From assembly GCA_034440635.1 (NCBI GenBank), contig JAOTON010001681.1:1590001-1654000 (forward strand): a DNA stretch of 64,000 bases, given 5' to 3'. Positions 10,683 through 22,086 of the stretch are shown one piece after another. The translations under genes were made by a program, and so were the position numbers. The notes beneath the pieces were generated by a model. The model saw nothing but the letters and a program-made list of their open reading frames with translations. It was not told the origin of the DNA and did no database searches. Each line of letters opens with the position of its first letter. Position 1 is the first letter of the stretch. This DNA is from Lepas anatifera. Lineage: Eukaryota; Arthropoda; Thecostraca; Lepadidae.

Positions 10683-11216
10683 CAGTGGCGGATCCAAAGG
10701 AGAGGGCAGTGTGCAAATGGTGACACTTTCGACGAGATCTCGTCGGTGCGAGTGCCCCTGGAGACAAGAGCGAGTAGTGCGAATTTTATTAACCTGGCGC
10801 GAATTTGCGCGACTGGTGCAAGGGAGGCAACACTAAAAACCAAACAAATAACGGACGAATGGTTATAAAGACACAGGAGGGGGCCTTATAAAACTAAAGA
10901 ACTAATAAGAGATGTAGCATTGCATCGTCTGGGTAGGCATGGATGCGTTCTTTTCTCCCTGGTACATTGCAGGTTGGTGCGAATTTTAGGTGGCTGACGG
11001 TGCGAGTTTGTGCGATGATTTCAGATGGCTGGTGCGACTCCTCGGGCCTGCTGCCATACTTTGAAGACTGGGGGGACTAGGAGGCTCAAGCACCCCTCCC
11101 CAAATGTCCGAGCCCATATAGTAAATACATAGGCGGGGGGACTGCCCAAGGTTCTGGCGGGTGAGGCTCGAGCCCCTAGCCCCCCCCCCTGAAATGACTT
11201 CCCGGATCCGCCACTG
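10683..11216 (+). mobile_element. hAT-like MITE, 534 bp
   Basis: The ends are inverted: CAGTGGCGGATCC at the left and the reverse complement of CAGTGGCGGATCCGGGAAG at the right. The flanking octamers are TCTCCGGC (10675-10682) and TCTCCGAC (11217-11224), which match at seven of eight positions, the size expected for hAT transposition. There is no transposase. Confidence 0.75.
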
Positions 11217-13377
11217 TCTCCGACGTGGCAGGCGACTCGACGAGGCGCTTGGGGTACCCAGAGCCTGCCTCAATTGGAGCAGAAATTTGGTAGCTGGGGC
11301 AGACTTTTTCCAACTGGGGGTAATTTCTTGCCGATACAAGTTGTATTTGCTCCATTTTAAACGAGACTCCCAGAAATAGAATAAAGCCGTGTATCCAACC
11401 CGGCGAAGACGACATACACGACCCTCCACGTGCCAAAGCAATAGACATAAGCGTCGCCACCGGCAAAAAAGTGGGGGGGGCCAGCCAAACTTCAAACTAA
11501 CGCTGACAAAAAACTTTCCACGTTAGGACCAAATACGGTTCGAATTTGGGCTCCTCGTTGCATTCTGCAGCTGCTGGTTATACGAATGTCCGGTTTTCTC
11601 CCATTTTGACTGAGATCAGGACATTTTTGGCCGAAAAGTGGGGGGCCGGGCCCCTGGCCCTCCGGTGGCGAAGCCCCTGGCAATAGAAACTCACGTACAG
11701 CAGCTATCTTGCATTCAAGATGCACGATTTCAAGGATACCTCTATTTAAAGTAATATTTTAGAGTTTTCTTTTCGCCTTGGTGACGCCATGCGATTCTAT
11801 CAAGCGGTATCAGTTCATGGGGTTCTATCAAGCGGTTCCTTCAAGCGATATCTATCAATAATGCCTCTTAAAGATATTTTATGAGACAACCATATTCAAA
11901 TAGAATAATTATTTCAACATTTAAAACATTTTGTTCCCCTTTGTTCTGTCACATTTGCATGAAAGCATCACAAAATTTGGAATATTTTCAAAAGACCCAA
12001 CAGAAGAAAGAACCATTTCTGCCCGCGTGACGTCACACCATAAACCGGGTCTCGCTTCTGGGGGAGATTGGCATGATTTGGCGGCCTGATTTGGCGATGA
12101 AAACACGGCGGAGGTAATGCAGAAATCTACAAACAGGGAAATTTTATTTAGAGTTCTTAGAATGTTTTATGGTACTAAAAAACAGGTGTGGACTACAAAT
12201 TTAGAAAATACTTCTGAATTTAGCTTTTGAGAGGCGCCCATTCCCTGATTTTTTATTCACTTCCAGGAACTTTATGTCACTTAGGAATTTCCTCCATCTG
12301 GTATCTTTTAACCCATATTTCGCTTGATGACAAATATAACACTTTTGAGACCAATCAGCTTTTCAGTAGGCACTAGTCCACTAATGATTGTCGTTTCTTT
12401 TATTTATTTGTTCTTCTTCCCTCTGTGGTTACCCAGACTGACTGTTGTCCCAAGTACTAGTTCCTGCCCCAAGAGCCCCCCTCTGCCCCAAACTCGGCCG
12501 AAAGCTGCCCCAAATTGGTAGGTCTGCCCCAAGGCTGCCCCAAAGAGATCTCGTCGAATTCTGCCACCTTCTGCAGACTGGCCCTCAGGTAACCTACCAC
12601 CCCTCCATCAAACTGCCACCCTCTCCGCCAGGCGCCCCCCCTAAAAATCCTGAGCGCACGCCTGCCCATAATGCGAGCACTACCTACTTTTTAAGAATAT
12701 TAAAGGTACATGCCTATATAAACATCTTCAAGGGCCTGGAATCCATATATCACTTAACTAGAAGCCGTTTTCATTTGTCACCGGCATCTGACGGCGCAGC
12801 ATTCACATGTGCGAAATGGAAACGATTTGGGGACTAACCTGACATGAAGCGCTTGTTTCCCTGAGCTTCTACTCTTCGCTACACGTCCAGCTCGATTGCT
12901 TCCGCTTATAGGCTACGTGGTTCACTGATGCTGTAAAATGGCTGCAATCTTCCGAAATGCAGCATGAGCTCACTCATTTTACATGCTGGAAAAATCCACT
13001 ATCAAAATTTGTACGCTTCGCTTGCACTCACGTGACTGTTACCTCTCTTCTCTTTCAGTCATTCGGGTATCTCACGTATCTATCTGTGATGTCAGGCACC
13101 ACTCCCACCCCTCAAACGCCCCAATTACTCCACGGTTGGTAGCGACACTGGCGGACTAACACTGTAATCACTGTATTTCCCACTTGGCGTCCGTGGCCAC
13201 GTGGGCGATTGCGCGCGCAGAGTAGCGCGCGAGATCAGGAGCAAAAAACGAGGCGACGCCGCAGATGCGCCAGGCTCGTGGGGAAGGGGAGGGGCAAAAA
13301 CAGCGGCTTATGGACCTCGGCAAATGCAGGACAAATAATTTCGCAAACTTTAACCGAGAACCCTAAAAGGATCCAGG
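11217..13377. other. Long stretch with repeat fragments, no gene
   Basis: A hAT-like right terminus (reverse complement of CCAGGGGCTTCGCCACCGG) occurs near 11658-11683. The motif TTCTATCAAGCGGT recurs near 11790 and 11822. A degenerate CTGCCCCA repeat runs from about 12455 to 12545. None of the open frames shows a protein family signature. Confidence 0.4.
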
Positions 13378-13575
13378 CATAGGCGGTGGAACGGGGGAGG
13401 GACACCGGGGCACCGTGCCCCCTTGGCCGGACCAGGGGTACCACCATTCAGGTGCCCCCTTAAATCGGCGAAGATAGTAATTAAGCGGCGCTTGGTCCGG
13501 ACTTTCAGAAAGGAACTTTGAGCTTATAACATTTTTCATAGATCTACAGACTGTAATAGCAAATCCCCTGTCGGT
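13378..13575 (-). repeat. Repeat family T, copy 1
   Basis: Its outer end CATAGGCGGTGGAACGGG is the reverse complement of the outer end of the copies at 17960-18184 and 18552-18642. On the minus strand it contains GGATTTGCTATTACAG, ATCTATGAAAAA and GGACCAAGCGC, all repeated in copy 2. It ends in a G/C-rich block alternating GGTGCCCC and CAAGGGGGCAC. It is an interspersed element of unknown class. Confidence 0.6.
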
Positions 13576-13714
13576 TTTCCTCGTACAGGGGCGTAACCAC
13601 GGGTTTTTTCCTACTGGTGCTGAGCCCAAGGGGAGCCCCTTCCACTGGAAAGAGCCTACCGGCCCAGGGGCCCACCAAGTACGGAAATAAGCTTCAATTT
13701 ACGTTAACCAATGG

Positions 13715-14098
13715 CAGTGGCGGATCTAGCCGGTCGGTTTGGGAGGGCCAAACTAAAGTCAAAAGTCGAAAAACAAAAAAACGTCACGCCGTGAAAGCTG
13801 GGCTACAATATCACTTGCCGGAAGAATTTTGGTTATTTGAGGCGAAAAGCAAAAAAACGTCACGGGATGATAAATATGGGCTCGAGATACCTTTCCCGTC
13901 CGAGGGCCAATATTTACACTGAACTTAACTGTTCTGTTTGAAGTTGAGAGTTGAAGCACCAAAATCTTGCATATAAACTAAAAAGAAGTCGGGGAAAAAG
14001 GAGGTCGATCACTTTGGGGGGGCAAAAACATAGTTTTGCTCCGAGCTTTTCCGTTTGGGGGGCAAATGCCTTTTTTGCCCCCCTTGGTTCCACCACTG
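13715..14098 (+). mobile_element. hAT-like MITE, 384 bp, perfect 8-bp duplication
   Basis: The termini are CAGTGGCGGATCTAGCC and the reverse complement of CAGTGGTGGAACCAAGG. The flanking octamer ACCAATGG is identical on both sides (13707-13714 and 14099-14106). The motif AAAAAAACGTCACG appears twice inside. No transposase is encoded. Confidence 0.85.
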
Positions 14099-14111
14099 AC
14101 CAATGGTTTAA

Positions 14112-15101
14112 ACCTTGCCCCGGTGGGGTTGCTTGAGCACCCCCACCGGGCACCGTTTTTTCCGGCGGCACAAAAAACGGTGCCGCGAAGCGCCATCGTA
14201 CTTGGCACACCTTATTCTTGATCAATTTTGCAGCTTTCTCCAAAATTTTAAGGTTGGTTCATCTCAGGTCAGGTTACCAGTGCAGGTCAAGTAACCTGAC
14301 CTCCAAAATTTTTAAGGTGGCACAAGTAGGAAATGGATGAATCTATTGGATTAAAATTTATACCACATAATGGACCCACCGAGGGCTACAAAAATCATTG
14401 AGGGATTTTTCATATCGAAGACCTAAGGTAAGGTACGGATCATGACTTCTACATTGGAAATGCATGGGGAAAACTAGAATTCGGCTGCATTTGTGTAGAT
14501 ACGCCTGAGAATACTTCCGTATCCTCTAAACGGTTGATCCTGAGCCCCTTTTAGGTTCATGGTCCCATTTTTGACCTGTAACCTCTGAGAGGTCACCTGG
14601 GGCTATTTAAGCAGTTTTCAGACCTGTGTCAATAACTTTGCAGGAAACAGTGATAGAGCTGTTGTTTTGATACCAATACATTTGGATTCCTATTGCAGGT
14701 CGATCAATATGCATATTGACTATGCTAGATTGGACAAGGACTTTGACCTGACCTCAGGTCAGGTCAGTTTTACCTTATGACCTAGCATAGTCATATTATA
14801 CACCATTCGATTTGTCGTGACGAGAGGAAGCAAATGGTCTCTAAAACATGATTCTAACTCAACTCTGTCAGACGCTAGAGCCGAAAGCACTGCTCTAATA
14901 TGCAACATTCTTTGACCTGGCATGGCCTCAATATTGACCTGAGCCAAAAAGTGACTAATGTAGTTTCTTCATGAATTTGTATGAGCTATCCACCAGTGTT
15001 CGCGTTTTTCACTATCCCGCATAAGAGACGAGTTCGAGGGGGTCTTTGACCTCCCTTCCCACCAGGGCGAAGGGTGGCTCGGAGGCCCACCGGAGCGGGG
15101 G
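14112..15101 (+). mobile_element. TTAA-flanked MITE (alpha family), complete
   Basis: TTAA flanks both ends (14108-14111 and 15102-15105), the signature of piggyBac-type insertion. The left end has CCCCGGTGGGGTTGC and the right end, inverted, CTCCGGTGGGCCTCC, so the termini are imperfect inverted repeats. The interior of 990 bp carries many AGGTCA/TGACCT motifs. At 14744-14766 the 11-mer TGACCTGACCT is followed by one C and then its exact reverse complement. Related copies are at 6723, 34986 and 45287. No protein is encoded. Confidence 0.8.
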
Positions 15102-15105
15102 TTAA

Positions 15106-15198
15106 CCACCAACTGGCAGGCTTATACAGCGTCACCAACTCTTACACTGTTGGGAGGGATTTTGGGGGATCAGATCTACTTATTCAGAGGCTCCCCGG
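15106..15198 (-). repeat. SINE family B fragment
   Basis: ACCAACTGGCAGGCTTATAC through TTATTCAGAGGCTCCCCGG matches the tail and body of the copy at 7246-7405. The tRNA-like head is cut off by the hAT-like terminus at 15199, and the tail end by the TTAA element before it. Confidence 0.65.
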
Positions 15199-15475
15199 CA
15201 GGGGCGTAGCCAGGATTTTGCTCAGGGAGGGGCGGCGCCCCGAAAAGGGCCCTTGCGACAGGGCCAAAAGAGCCCTGATGGGTAAAAAAGGGCCCTGTGT
15301 GTTGCAGAATAGAGTGTTGAAGAGGGCTTAAGAAGGCCCTGTCTGGTATGAAATTTCAAATTTTGCCACAGAGCATAGTGCGGGCGAGCCGCGCTTCGCG
15401 CGGCCCGTGTCCTCAGGGGACCTTCGGGCCTCGGGGGGGGGCGGCTGGCCCTGCCGCCGCCCCCTGGCTGGCCTC
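15199..15475 (+). mobile_element. Short copy of the GGGCCC hAT-like family
   Basis: It begins with CAGGGGCGTAGCCAGGA and contains GGGCCCTTGCGACAGGGCC. The block with GGTATGAAATTTC and GCCGCGCTTCGCGCGGCCC is the reverse complement of the subterminal block at 2940-3030. The right end is a G/C-rich run near CGCCGCCCCCTGGCTGG. No clear target duplication was found. Confidence 0.55.
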
Positions 15476-16295
15476 CCCCCGCCGCCCCAAAACTACTAGC
15501 CTAGCGTAATTTTTAGTATAACATACCAAAGCTACTAGATGTGTAAACATATATCCCTTCGCAGACATAACAGTGCAACGAACTATATTCCATGGCCCTT
15601 TGATGAAATACTTGAACTTAATTTATCCAAACAGGCTAACTTTTAGCCCTCAAAATGAGGGTTTGTTTTCCTTTTTAGTGGATACCAAAAAATAAACAAG
15701 ATTTTACTAATAGAAAACTTGAACTAACCCATGGGATTCTAGGACCTTGGTTGGTACTGCTGCTTCCTGTTGATATTATCATATCAACAGCTAAAATTTA
15801 TTTGGCCGGGCCACAGAAAAATATAAACTTGGCGACCAAAATAGAGGATTAAGATAAATTAAAAAGGTCAGAGGCACTGTACATGGGTGTTGACACTAGT
15901 AAAATGTGAAAGGGCCAAGTAATTTTTTCACTACCTGCTTACAAGAAAACCTCAACTCTAGAATCCAAAGCTCGTCGGATTCTCGCGGCTTGGTACCCTC
16001 AACTTTTCCCTCAGTTTGACTGAGATGGGGGATTTTCACAAACAATGGGTGGGGGAGGCCCACAATGACCTCCTTATTCCTTTACCATCATGATTGGCAT
16101 CTCTGGTGTTTTAGGGTGCGCCGACTACTGAGGTCCTTTTGCGCCCATAACAATAATAAAGGAAATATAATAGTAAAAAACGGAAATCTCGTCAGGCTAC
16201 GGCTTCGTTGTCGTCTATTAGATCAAAAAGGTACATAAGATAACAGGTGGACCTACAATAGTAAATATGAGTTGACCCTCGCACCTGCAGGTAGA
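15476..16295. other. Unassigned AT-rich stretch
   Basis: No gene, tRNA or known repeat is visible. Confidence 0.4.
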
Positions 16296-16620
16296 TCAAG
16301 ATATTTTAGACAATAAACATAAACGGCTACGAAGCAGAGAAGATGACATTAAAGCCAACACTCTCCAGATAATACATCGTGCTGCTGATCTCACCAGACA
16401 GATGCTCCCCAGAAGCGAATCCAGTGTGGGACACCTCCGTAGATAATAAGTGCTCTCAATCTCCAAGTCCCGACACTTCACCAGGACATGTGTCGCAATG
16501 AGTCTATCACCAGAACCCGGGCATTCTTTCTGGACACGGCTAGCTAACACACAGGTGCGGGTAGCCTGGCTGTGTTCCAATCGCAATCTACAGAACGTGA
16601 CCCCGTCCTCTCTGCAGCCC
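16296..16620 (-). pseudogene. LINE C-terminal remnant (I/R1-like)
   Basis: The minus-strand frame continues upstream of its first possible start and reads DGVTFCRLRLEHSQATRT, then THVLVKCRDLEIE and LDSLLGSI, ending in a stop at 16296. The pattern of a RLR.GHS.LT block, then HVLV.C, then a leucine-rich tail is typical of the end of LINE polyproteins of the I/R1/Jockey type after the reverse transcriptase and RNase H parts. No catalytic domain remains. The expected CxxC before the HVLV block is decayed, so the call is moderate. Confidence 0.45.
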
Positions 16621-17959
16621 GTGTTGCTGCCGCTGGACGGCCAGGATCCTCAACGGGGCTTCAGCCTCCTGAGTTTCTTGCTTCTTTCTCCTCCTACTCC
16701 TCCTGAGTTTCTTGTTTCCTGGGCTTCTTCTTCCGACGTTCATGATGATATACATCCGGGCCCTCAGGTATAGAAATACTTGCGAGTTTGTAAAGTAACA
16801 CTTTTTAGTTGCGGCGATGTTGCCACGTTACCGAGCCGCATGTGTGCTGCTCACACCTGTGTGGACAGAAAGACAACAACAACACCGTGTCGATTCTGCC
16901 CTGAAAGTTACACTTTTGTTTTGCCCAAACTCCTACAGTACTTCGGTCTCGTACCCGTTTTTGGTGTCGGATCTCTAGCCCTGGAATGGCCCAGTCCTAC
17001 AAAACTGTAAATTTGAATGGAAAAACAATCACACTATCCGCATATGAAAAGAGGGCTGGAAGAAATCGCACTGCAAAAATAATTAAATAAAAAAGAAAGG
17101 AAAATAACACCAGGATGACACTTCTTTCAAAGAGCAAGGAGTATATCTGAACCTTAGAATCAAGCAGCGCTAAAAGTTACCGTTTACAAAATCTGGAAAT
17201 CAAATTAATTTAAGTTTTGTAGAGTGTGCTGAATATTCTTGATTTAATGTCTTGTTAGCCCCAAAACTCGCCTTTCATGGAGCAGTGGATGTTTTCACGG
17301 CGGAGTGCAGTCCGACTTCCCTCTCCACTACGCGTCCAGCCTGGACGCCCCCAACGGAGAGCAGAAAGCCCGGCAAGGGGCAAGAAAGTCCCGGGAAGAG
17401 GCTGCTTTGCGCTCACGTCACGCTTACTATCTGCAGCTGCATTGTTTTGGATAAGCGAAAAATGAATTGGGTTTTGTCGTCTACGGGGTGTATATTTCAT
17501 TCAAAATCTCGTGAAGGGCTTTGCTCCCTGGAATTTTATCTAAACCGAACTATTTTTCATAACGGGAAACAGTTTACACAAAAATGATTTATTATAGAAA
17601 GTTATCTTAAAAAAATAATTCTGAAAAAAATGCTGACAGTGATTTTATTCAGCAGAGAGAACGAGTCTAAGTGTATTGTAAAAACATCCGCATATTTCAA
17701 AACGTTTTTTGCCGATCTTCTTTGAAGAGCAAACAAACGTTTTTTTAATTGCTTTGCCTTACTCCTTTTGATGTCGCCTTACATTGGAAACAGTTTAAAG
17801 TTGGTCTCTGATATTTTGTAGACCGAAGTGTTATTATATTAAGACCACATGCCTCGTCAACGACGGCGAAATCTCAACGCCTATCATTTTCAGTCACCAC
17901 GTTCCGCTCTAGCTTAGATCATGGGAGAGGTTTAAAAATGAGATTGAAGATTATATGTG
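16621..17959. other. Unassigned stretch
   Basis: No gene is recognised. Short open frames at 16780-17010 and 17252-17587 have no family features. The stretch beyond 17560 is AT-rich. Confidence 0.35.
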
Positions 17960-18184
17960 CAAGATTTATTATATCTGAGAAAAGCCAAAAGAGTGGATTT
18001 GCTGTCAGACTCTGTGGGTCTATGAAAAAATATACAAACTCAAAAGTTTATTTCCGAATGCCCGGACCAAGCGCTGTTTCATTGCTATATTCGCTGATCA
18101 AAGGGGAGCACCTCAATGGCGGTGCCCCCTGGTATGACCAAGGGGGACACGGTGCCCCGGTGCCCCCCCGTTCCGCCGCCTATG
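17960..18184 (+). repeat. Repeat family T, copy 2
   Basis: GGATTTGCTGTCAGACTCTG, GTCTATGAAAAA and CCCGGACCAAGCGCTG align with copy 1 at 13378-13575. The right end is the G/C-rich block leading to GTTCCGCCGCCTATG. Confidence 0.6.
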
Positions 18185-18551
18185 GTTGAGAATGAGGATG
18201 GGATAAGGAACACCCAGGGCGAGGCAGCGCAGCCACACCGGCGCAGATGCTCTCAGCCCCGGGCGAGGTAAGGATGTTTGGGAAAAGGGAAGCACCGGTA
18301 ACAATAAAAAACTAAAAAGATGATTCTGAATGTTCAGGTGATGCATATCTTTAGACAACCCCACATGCACATCGCTCAGGTGCTCTCAAATTATAATGGT
18401 TACAATATATGCGATCCTTGGGTATTTCTGTGTTCCTTTACAATTTTGTTTTCGATGTATACATAACTGTTTCTGATTCCCTTACAAATCGTGTCTTCGA
18501 GCTGTATGTATCTTGAGTCTTGTATCCTAAGTTTAGTCTTCAAATGGATCT
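18185..18551. other. Unassigned stretch
   Basis: Nothing recognised. Confidence 0.4.
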
Positions 18552-18642
18552 GGACCAGGGGGCACCTCAATGGCGGTGCCCCCCTGGTCCTGCCAAGGGG
18601 GCCACGGTGCCCTGGTGTCCTCCCTCCGTTCCGCCGCCTATG
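18552..18642 (+). repeat. Repeat family T, copy 3, right end only
   Basis: GGGGGCACCTCAATGGCGGT through GTTCCGCCGCCTATG matches the last 80-90 bases of copy 2. It directly abuts the family U copy that follows. Confidence 0.6.
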
Positions 18643-18874
18643 ATCCAGGGGGTACTTCCCCCTCCCCAGATTGACCCTAACGCCCCCTGAAGTGGTCACC
18701 GCGCCCCCTGAAAGGCTGCTTGCCATCCCCTCTCCAAGGGTGCGAGTATCGGTGCCCTGCCCCATTAAATTTGGCGCCCATCTGATAGGTTTTTCCACCC
18801 AAAAGCCACGCCCCCTGATTCGGATGGCGCCCCACCGATCCCGTGGCCTCCCCAATCGGAGATCCTAGATCGAC
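18643..18874 (+). repeat. Repeat family U, copy 1
   Basis: ATCCAGGGGGTACTTCCCCC, then CGCGCCCCCTGAAAGG, TTTGGCGCCCATCTGATAGG and a right end near GAGATCCTAGATCG align with copies at 26668-26923 and 33089-33366. The family is about 230-280 bp and non-coding, with termini of the form CATAGGCGGATCCAGG. Confidence 0.6.
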
Positions 18875-19580
18875 CTGCGGTGGGAAGGAAACTAAAAATA
18901 AATTAAAAACCGCAACGGCTGCTGATACTATTGTCTTTGAAATGTATTTTAAAATAACAATGAAGAACATTTTTGTAACACTTTTTCATAACACGTAGCG
19001 AGTGCGGTGTGGCGGGTAGAGGTTTTACGATTTAGAAAAAGCAGCACTAGTAGTGGTCGCGGTTTCAGCTAGCGGAGGTAGCGGAAGTAGCGGCAGGGGC
19101 TTGAAAAATTGGATAGTGGCACGCACCTCTAACAAAAATTACCTTTAAAAAATCGCATAACACACTGATAAGCAAACTGGACAAAAGCAGCATTAGGACA
19201 AGCACGAGAAAATACGATGTCTTGGACAGCTAAGTGCCTAATTGGGTCCGGTTTGACCTCAATGGTCCTGCCTCCCCCACCCCGAAAAAAATACCGTTCC
19301 TACGAGTATGCCGAAGTGCCCCCTCGCACCCACTAGAAATACTGGATGCTCCTATGGCCCCTCTCAGGATAAAAAGTTTATCCGCCATCAACGATCATGG
19401 GTGCACAAATGTGCTAAAATAGATGTTCAGCCAGTGGACCGCTTGGCGATAAGGGGATTTAGTGGCATGAGTGACGCGTCTCTCTAGATCTCGTTGAGCT
19501 GACATTGGATCGGTTTTCCCACCAAATCCGAGCGTCTCGCACTGCACGCTGACACCACGTCGCAGAGCGCCGGCGGGCTC
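18875..19580. other. Unassigned stretch
   Basis: A short GCGGAAGTAGCGG-type repeat lies near 19070-19095. GAAATACTGGATGCTCCTATGG near 19336 resembles a family U right end but is too short to claim. Confidence 0.35.
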
Positions 19581-19713
19581 GGTCACGTGACCCGTGCTGA
19601 GGGGAGGGTGAGAGGTCGCGGCGGCCCGGCCAGGGACTGGTATAGTGTGCGGATGTATGTTGGGACGTGCGGGCGGCAGTCTCCGGGCTCCACACGGCGC
19701 TGCAGAGGTAAGT
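19581..19713 (+). promoter_or_regulatory. Candidate promoter and first-exon donor
   Basis: A perfect 12-bp palindrome GGTCACGTGACC (19581-19592), which contains the CACGTG E-box, lies in a G/C-rich patch. About 120 bases on, GAG is followed by GTAAGT (19708-19713), a consensus 5' splice site. No TATA box or open frame fixes a start, and no downstream exon could be tied to it. It is offered as a candidate only. Confidence 0.3.
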
Positions 19714-19720
19714 AGGCGCC

Positions 19721-21086
19721 AATATTCGTCCGCGGGTGCATTTGCACCGTTGATATGTTGATTGGCGAGTGTTTTTGCTTGGCCACACTTGTGTGACTCG
19801 GTAGCCCATTTTGCGGCTGAGGGAATCCGAGTGTTAATTGCACTGAAGGAGTGAACTCGTGTGTTTGAAGGAGAGTGATCCGGAGGGCATGCTTTACTCA
19901 GATGGTTGTCGAGCTCTCCGGAGCCAAGCTTCCTCCACCATTTGCTCTCTCATCTGAGTGCTGGAATGGAGGCATCAGTGCATGCTTCTCAAGCTGGGAA
20001 CCGAATATTGGCTCTCGAACGGCTCAATGGGGTAGATGTCAACCTTCAAAAGACACCCGTGTTTTCATTACTCGGTTTCCTGCCGTGCACAATAAGCTTT
20101 TAAAGTCAGGGGGCCATAACGTCCTTCAGCCAATGACAGAATAGCCATTGTCGGACGGGAAAATAATCCGCAGCTATTTATGATTAGGAGCACACTTTTC
20201 CTTGAGTGACAATCTCCAGGGCTAGGAACCAGCGGGAGGAGCTGCGGTCCAAAAGCTGGTTCTATGCAGTTGGTTCTATGCGGTAGTGTTTTTTCACTTG
20301 AATCTTCACAAAACTTGTTAGTTCAAATGAGCGCCATATTTCATTGGTTAGACTTATCTTATTCGCTCATAAAACATTTGAGGGAATATTGCTGAACAGG
20401 CAGGGGGTTGCGCTCCGACTCTTTTAGCAAGGTTGGAATGTGGCGACCGTCCATGGCGCCGATGGGAGGCCGATAACGTCGGCAGGCGTCCAGCAACGCA
20501 TGGCAACGCCTTGTCGCAGGGCATTGTGGAGGATGATCTCGGGTGGGCACAGTTCGAGAGGAAATAATAAGGTGGATGGGGGTCATGGAACCGGGCGTGC
20601 TCACTGGAGTTTTAGGAAACCTTAGCTGTAAAGGCTATATAAGATTGCCTTAGCAGGTGACGTGCCGAGACCTCCTTTTGGGAAGGGGGGGCAGACAGCT
20701 GCTCTCACAGCAAAGGGGCACTTTTCATTGAAAGAAAGAGCAGTCCTTCCGTGATCTGACACATTTGTTGATTGATTTTCACAATAGGTATAGCATGTTA
20801 GGGGCAATAATGGTGTCCAGTAAAGGGAGGATAGCCTTAGCCGAGCGAGCTAGAGACTGGTATTCGGGTATTCAGGACTAGAAGGCCACCGGGCCCCATT
20901 GAAGTAAAACCCAAAGGAGTGATGACTTAGGAGTGGCTGGGCACAAGAGATGGTCCCTATTTTGTGTGCAAAAATATCCTGAGTAGCACTTAGAAGAAAT
21001 GGGCGTCTTCCACCTAAGGGGACCCAGGGGACAAAGAGGGTAGATCCCTGGTGCCCGCTGATCGAGCACGGCGCATGGTTGCGCCG
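19721..21086. other. Unassigned stretch
   Basis: A minus-strand frame (20359-20604) contains GAMDGRHIPTL, faintly like the DDE-region GA.DG.HI motif of PIF/Harbinger transposases. Nothing around it supports the call. The rest is unassigned. Confidence 0.3.
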
Positions 21087-21090
21087 TTAA

Positions 21091-22086
21091 CACGCGCCCC
21101 GCTGGGGGGGCAAATTCGCCCCCTCCTGGTTTTCCCCCAGATAGCTCAAAAACGGAAAGACACAGAACAACGAAACTTACAGTAACTTATCCCTGATCAA
21201 TTTTACACATCTGACCAAATATTTGAGTTAAAGTCATGTCAAGTCAAGGAGCTATTCAAGGTCAAGTGACCCGACCTCAAAACCTAAAATCACGAGTTTG
21301 AAGCGGCGCCCAGGGAACATCAGCGAACCGATCAGTTTGAAACTTCCACAATATGATAAAGTCATTAGGGTCTACAAATCTGCTATCTTGGAATTTTGAT
21401 ATTGTTGGCCTAAGGTGGAGTCAATTTCTAGGTCACCCCACTATAAGTCTATGGTAAAAAACAGAATGGGCTCGTTTTCAGTAAATACTGGATAGATGAA
21501 GCTGAAAATCCTCAAACCGCCTGTTCTTACCACCATCTAGACCATAAAGTTGAGTTTTTGAGGTCAAAAGGACATATCAGGTCACGGGAGCATAGAGTGA
21601 TTGTTTTGCCAATAAATTCTCACTGAATTGAGATAAATTTTTCTTGCATTGTGCTTATATTGTCACAGGGAGTCGATTGATATGCAACATGACCATACCA
21701 GGTCACTCTGTGACTCTGACCTAGCTCAAGGTCAGGTCATTTTTACTAGTTGACCTAGCAAGGTCATATTAGACATCATTAGATTTGCCGCGATGAGAGG
21801 AATCCAATGATACGTAAAGATTTGCTCTAGCTCTACTGAGGGCAGATCTAGAGAGAGAAACGTGCACTGCTCTGTTGTAAGCCTATGGAACCTTATTTGA
21901 CCTATGCTGACCTCAATATTGACCTGACATAAAACAATTCTTCGTATAAGATATCTTCGTCTTGTTAAGGGCTTTCAAACGACGCCCGTAATTTTCCTTT
22001 AGCTTTCGTGAAGAACAAAATACGGAGGGGGTGAAAAACTCCCCCCAGCGGGGCGCGTCATGCCAGGGACCCCAGCAGGGCGCGTG
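21091..22086 (+). mobile_element. TTAA-flanked MITE (gamma family), copy 1
   Basis: TTAA is present at 21087-21090 and 22087-22090. Terminal inverted repeats begin CACGCGCCCCGCTGGGG at the left and CACGCGCCCTGCTGGGG at the right, inverted. The interior, 996 bp in all, is rich in AGGTCA/TGACCT and closely matches copy 2 at 58635-59622 over its whole length. The near identity suggests both moved fairly recently. No protein is encoded. Confidence 0.85.

Noticed and set aside
20359..20604. PIF/Harbinger transposase fragment (GAMDGRHIP)
   Set aside because: Too short, and neither flank nor frame context matches the family.
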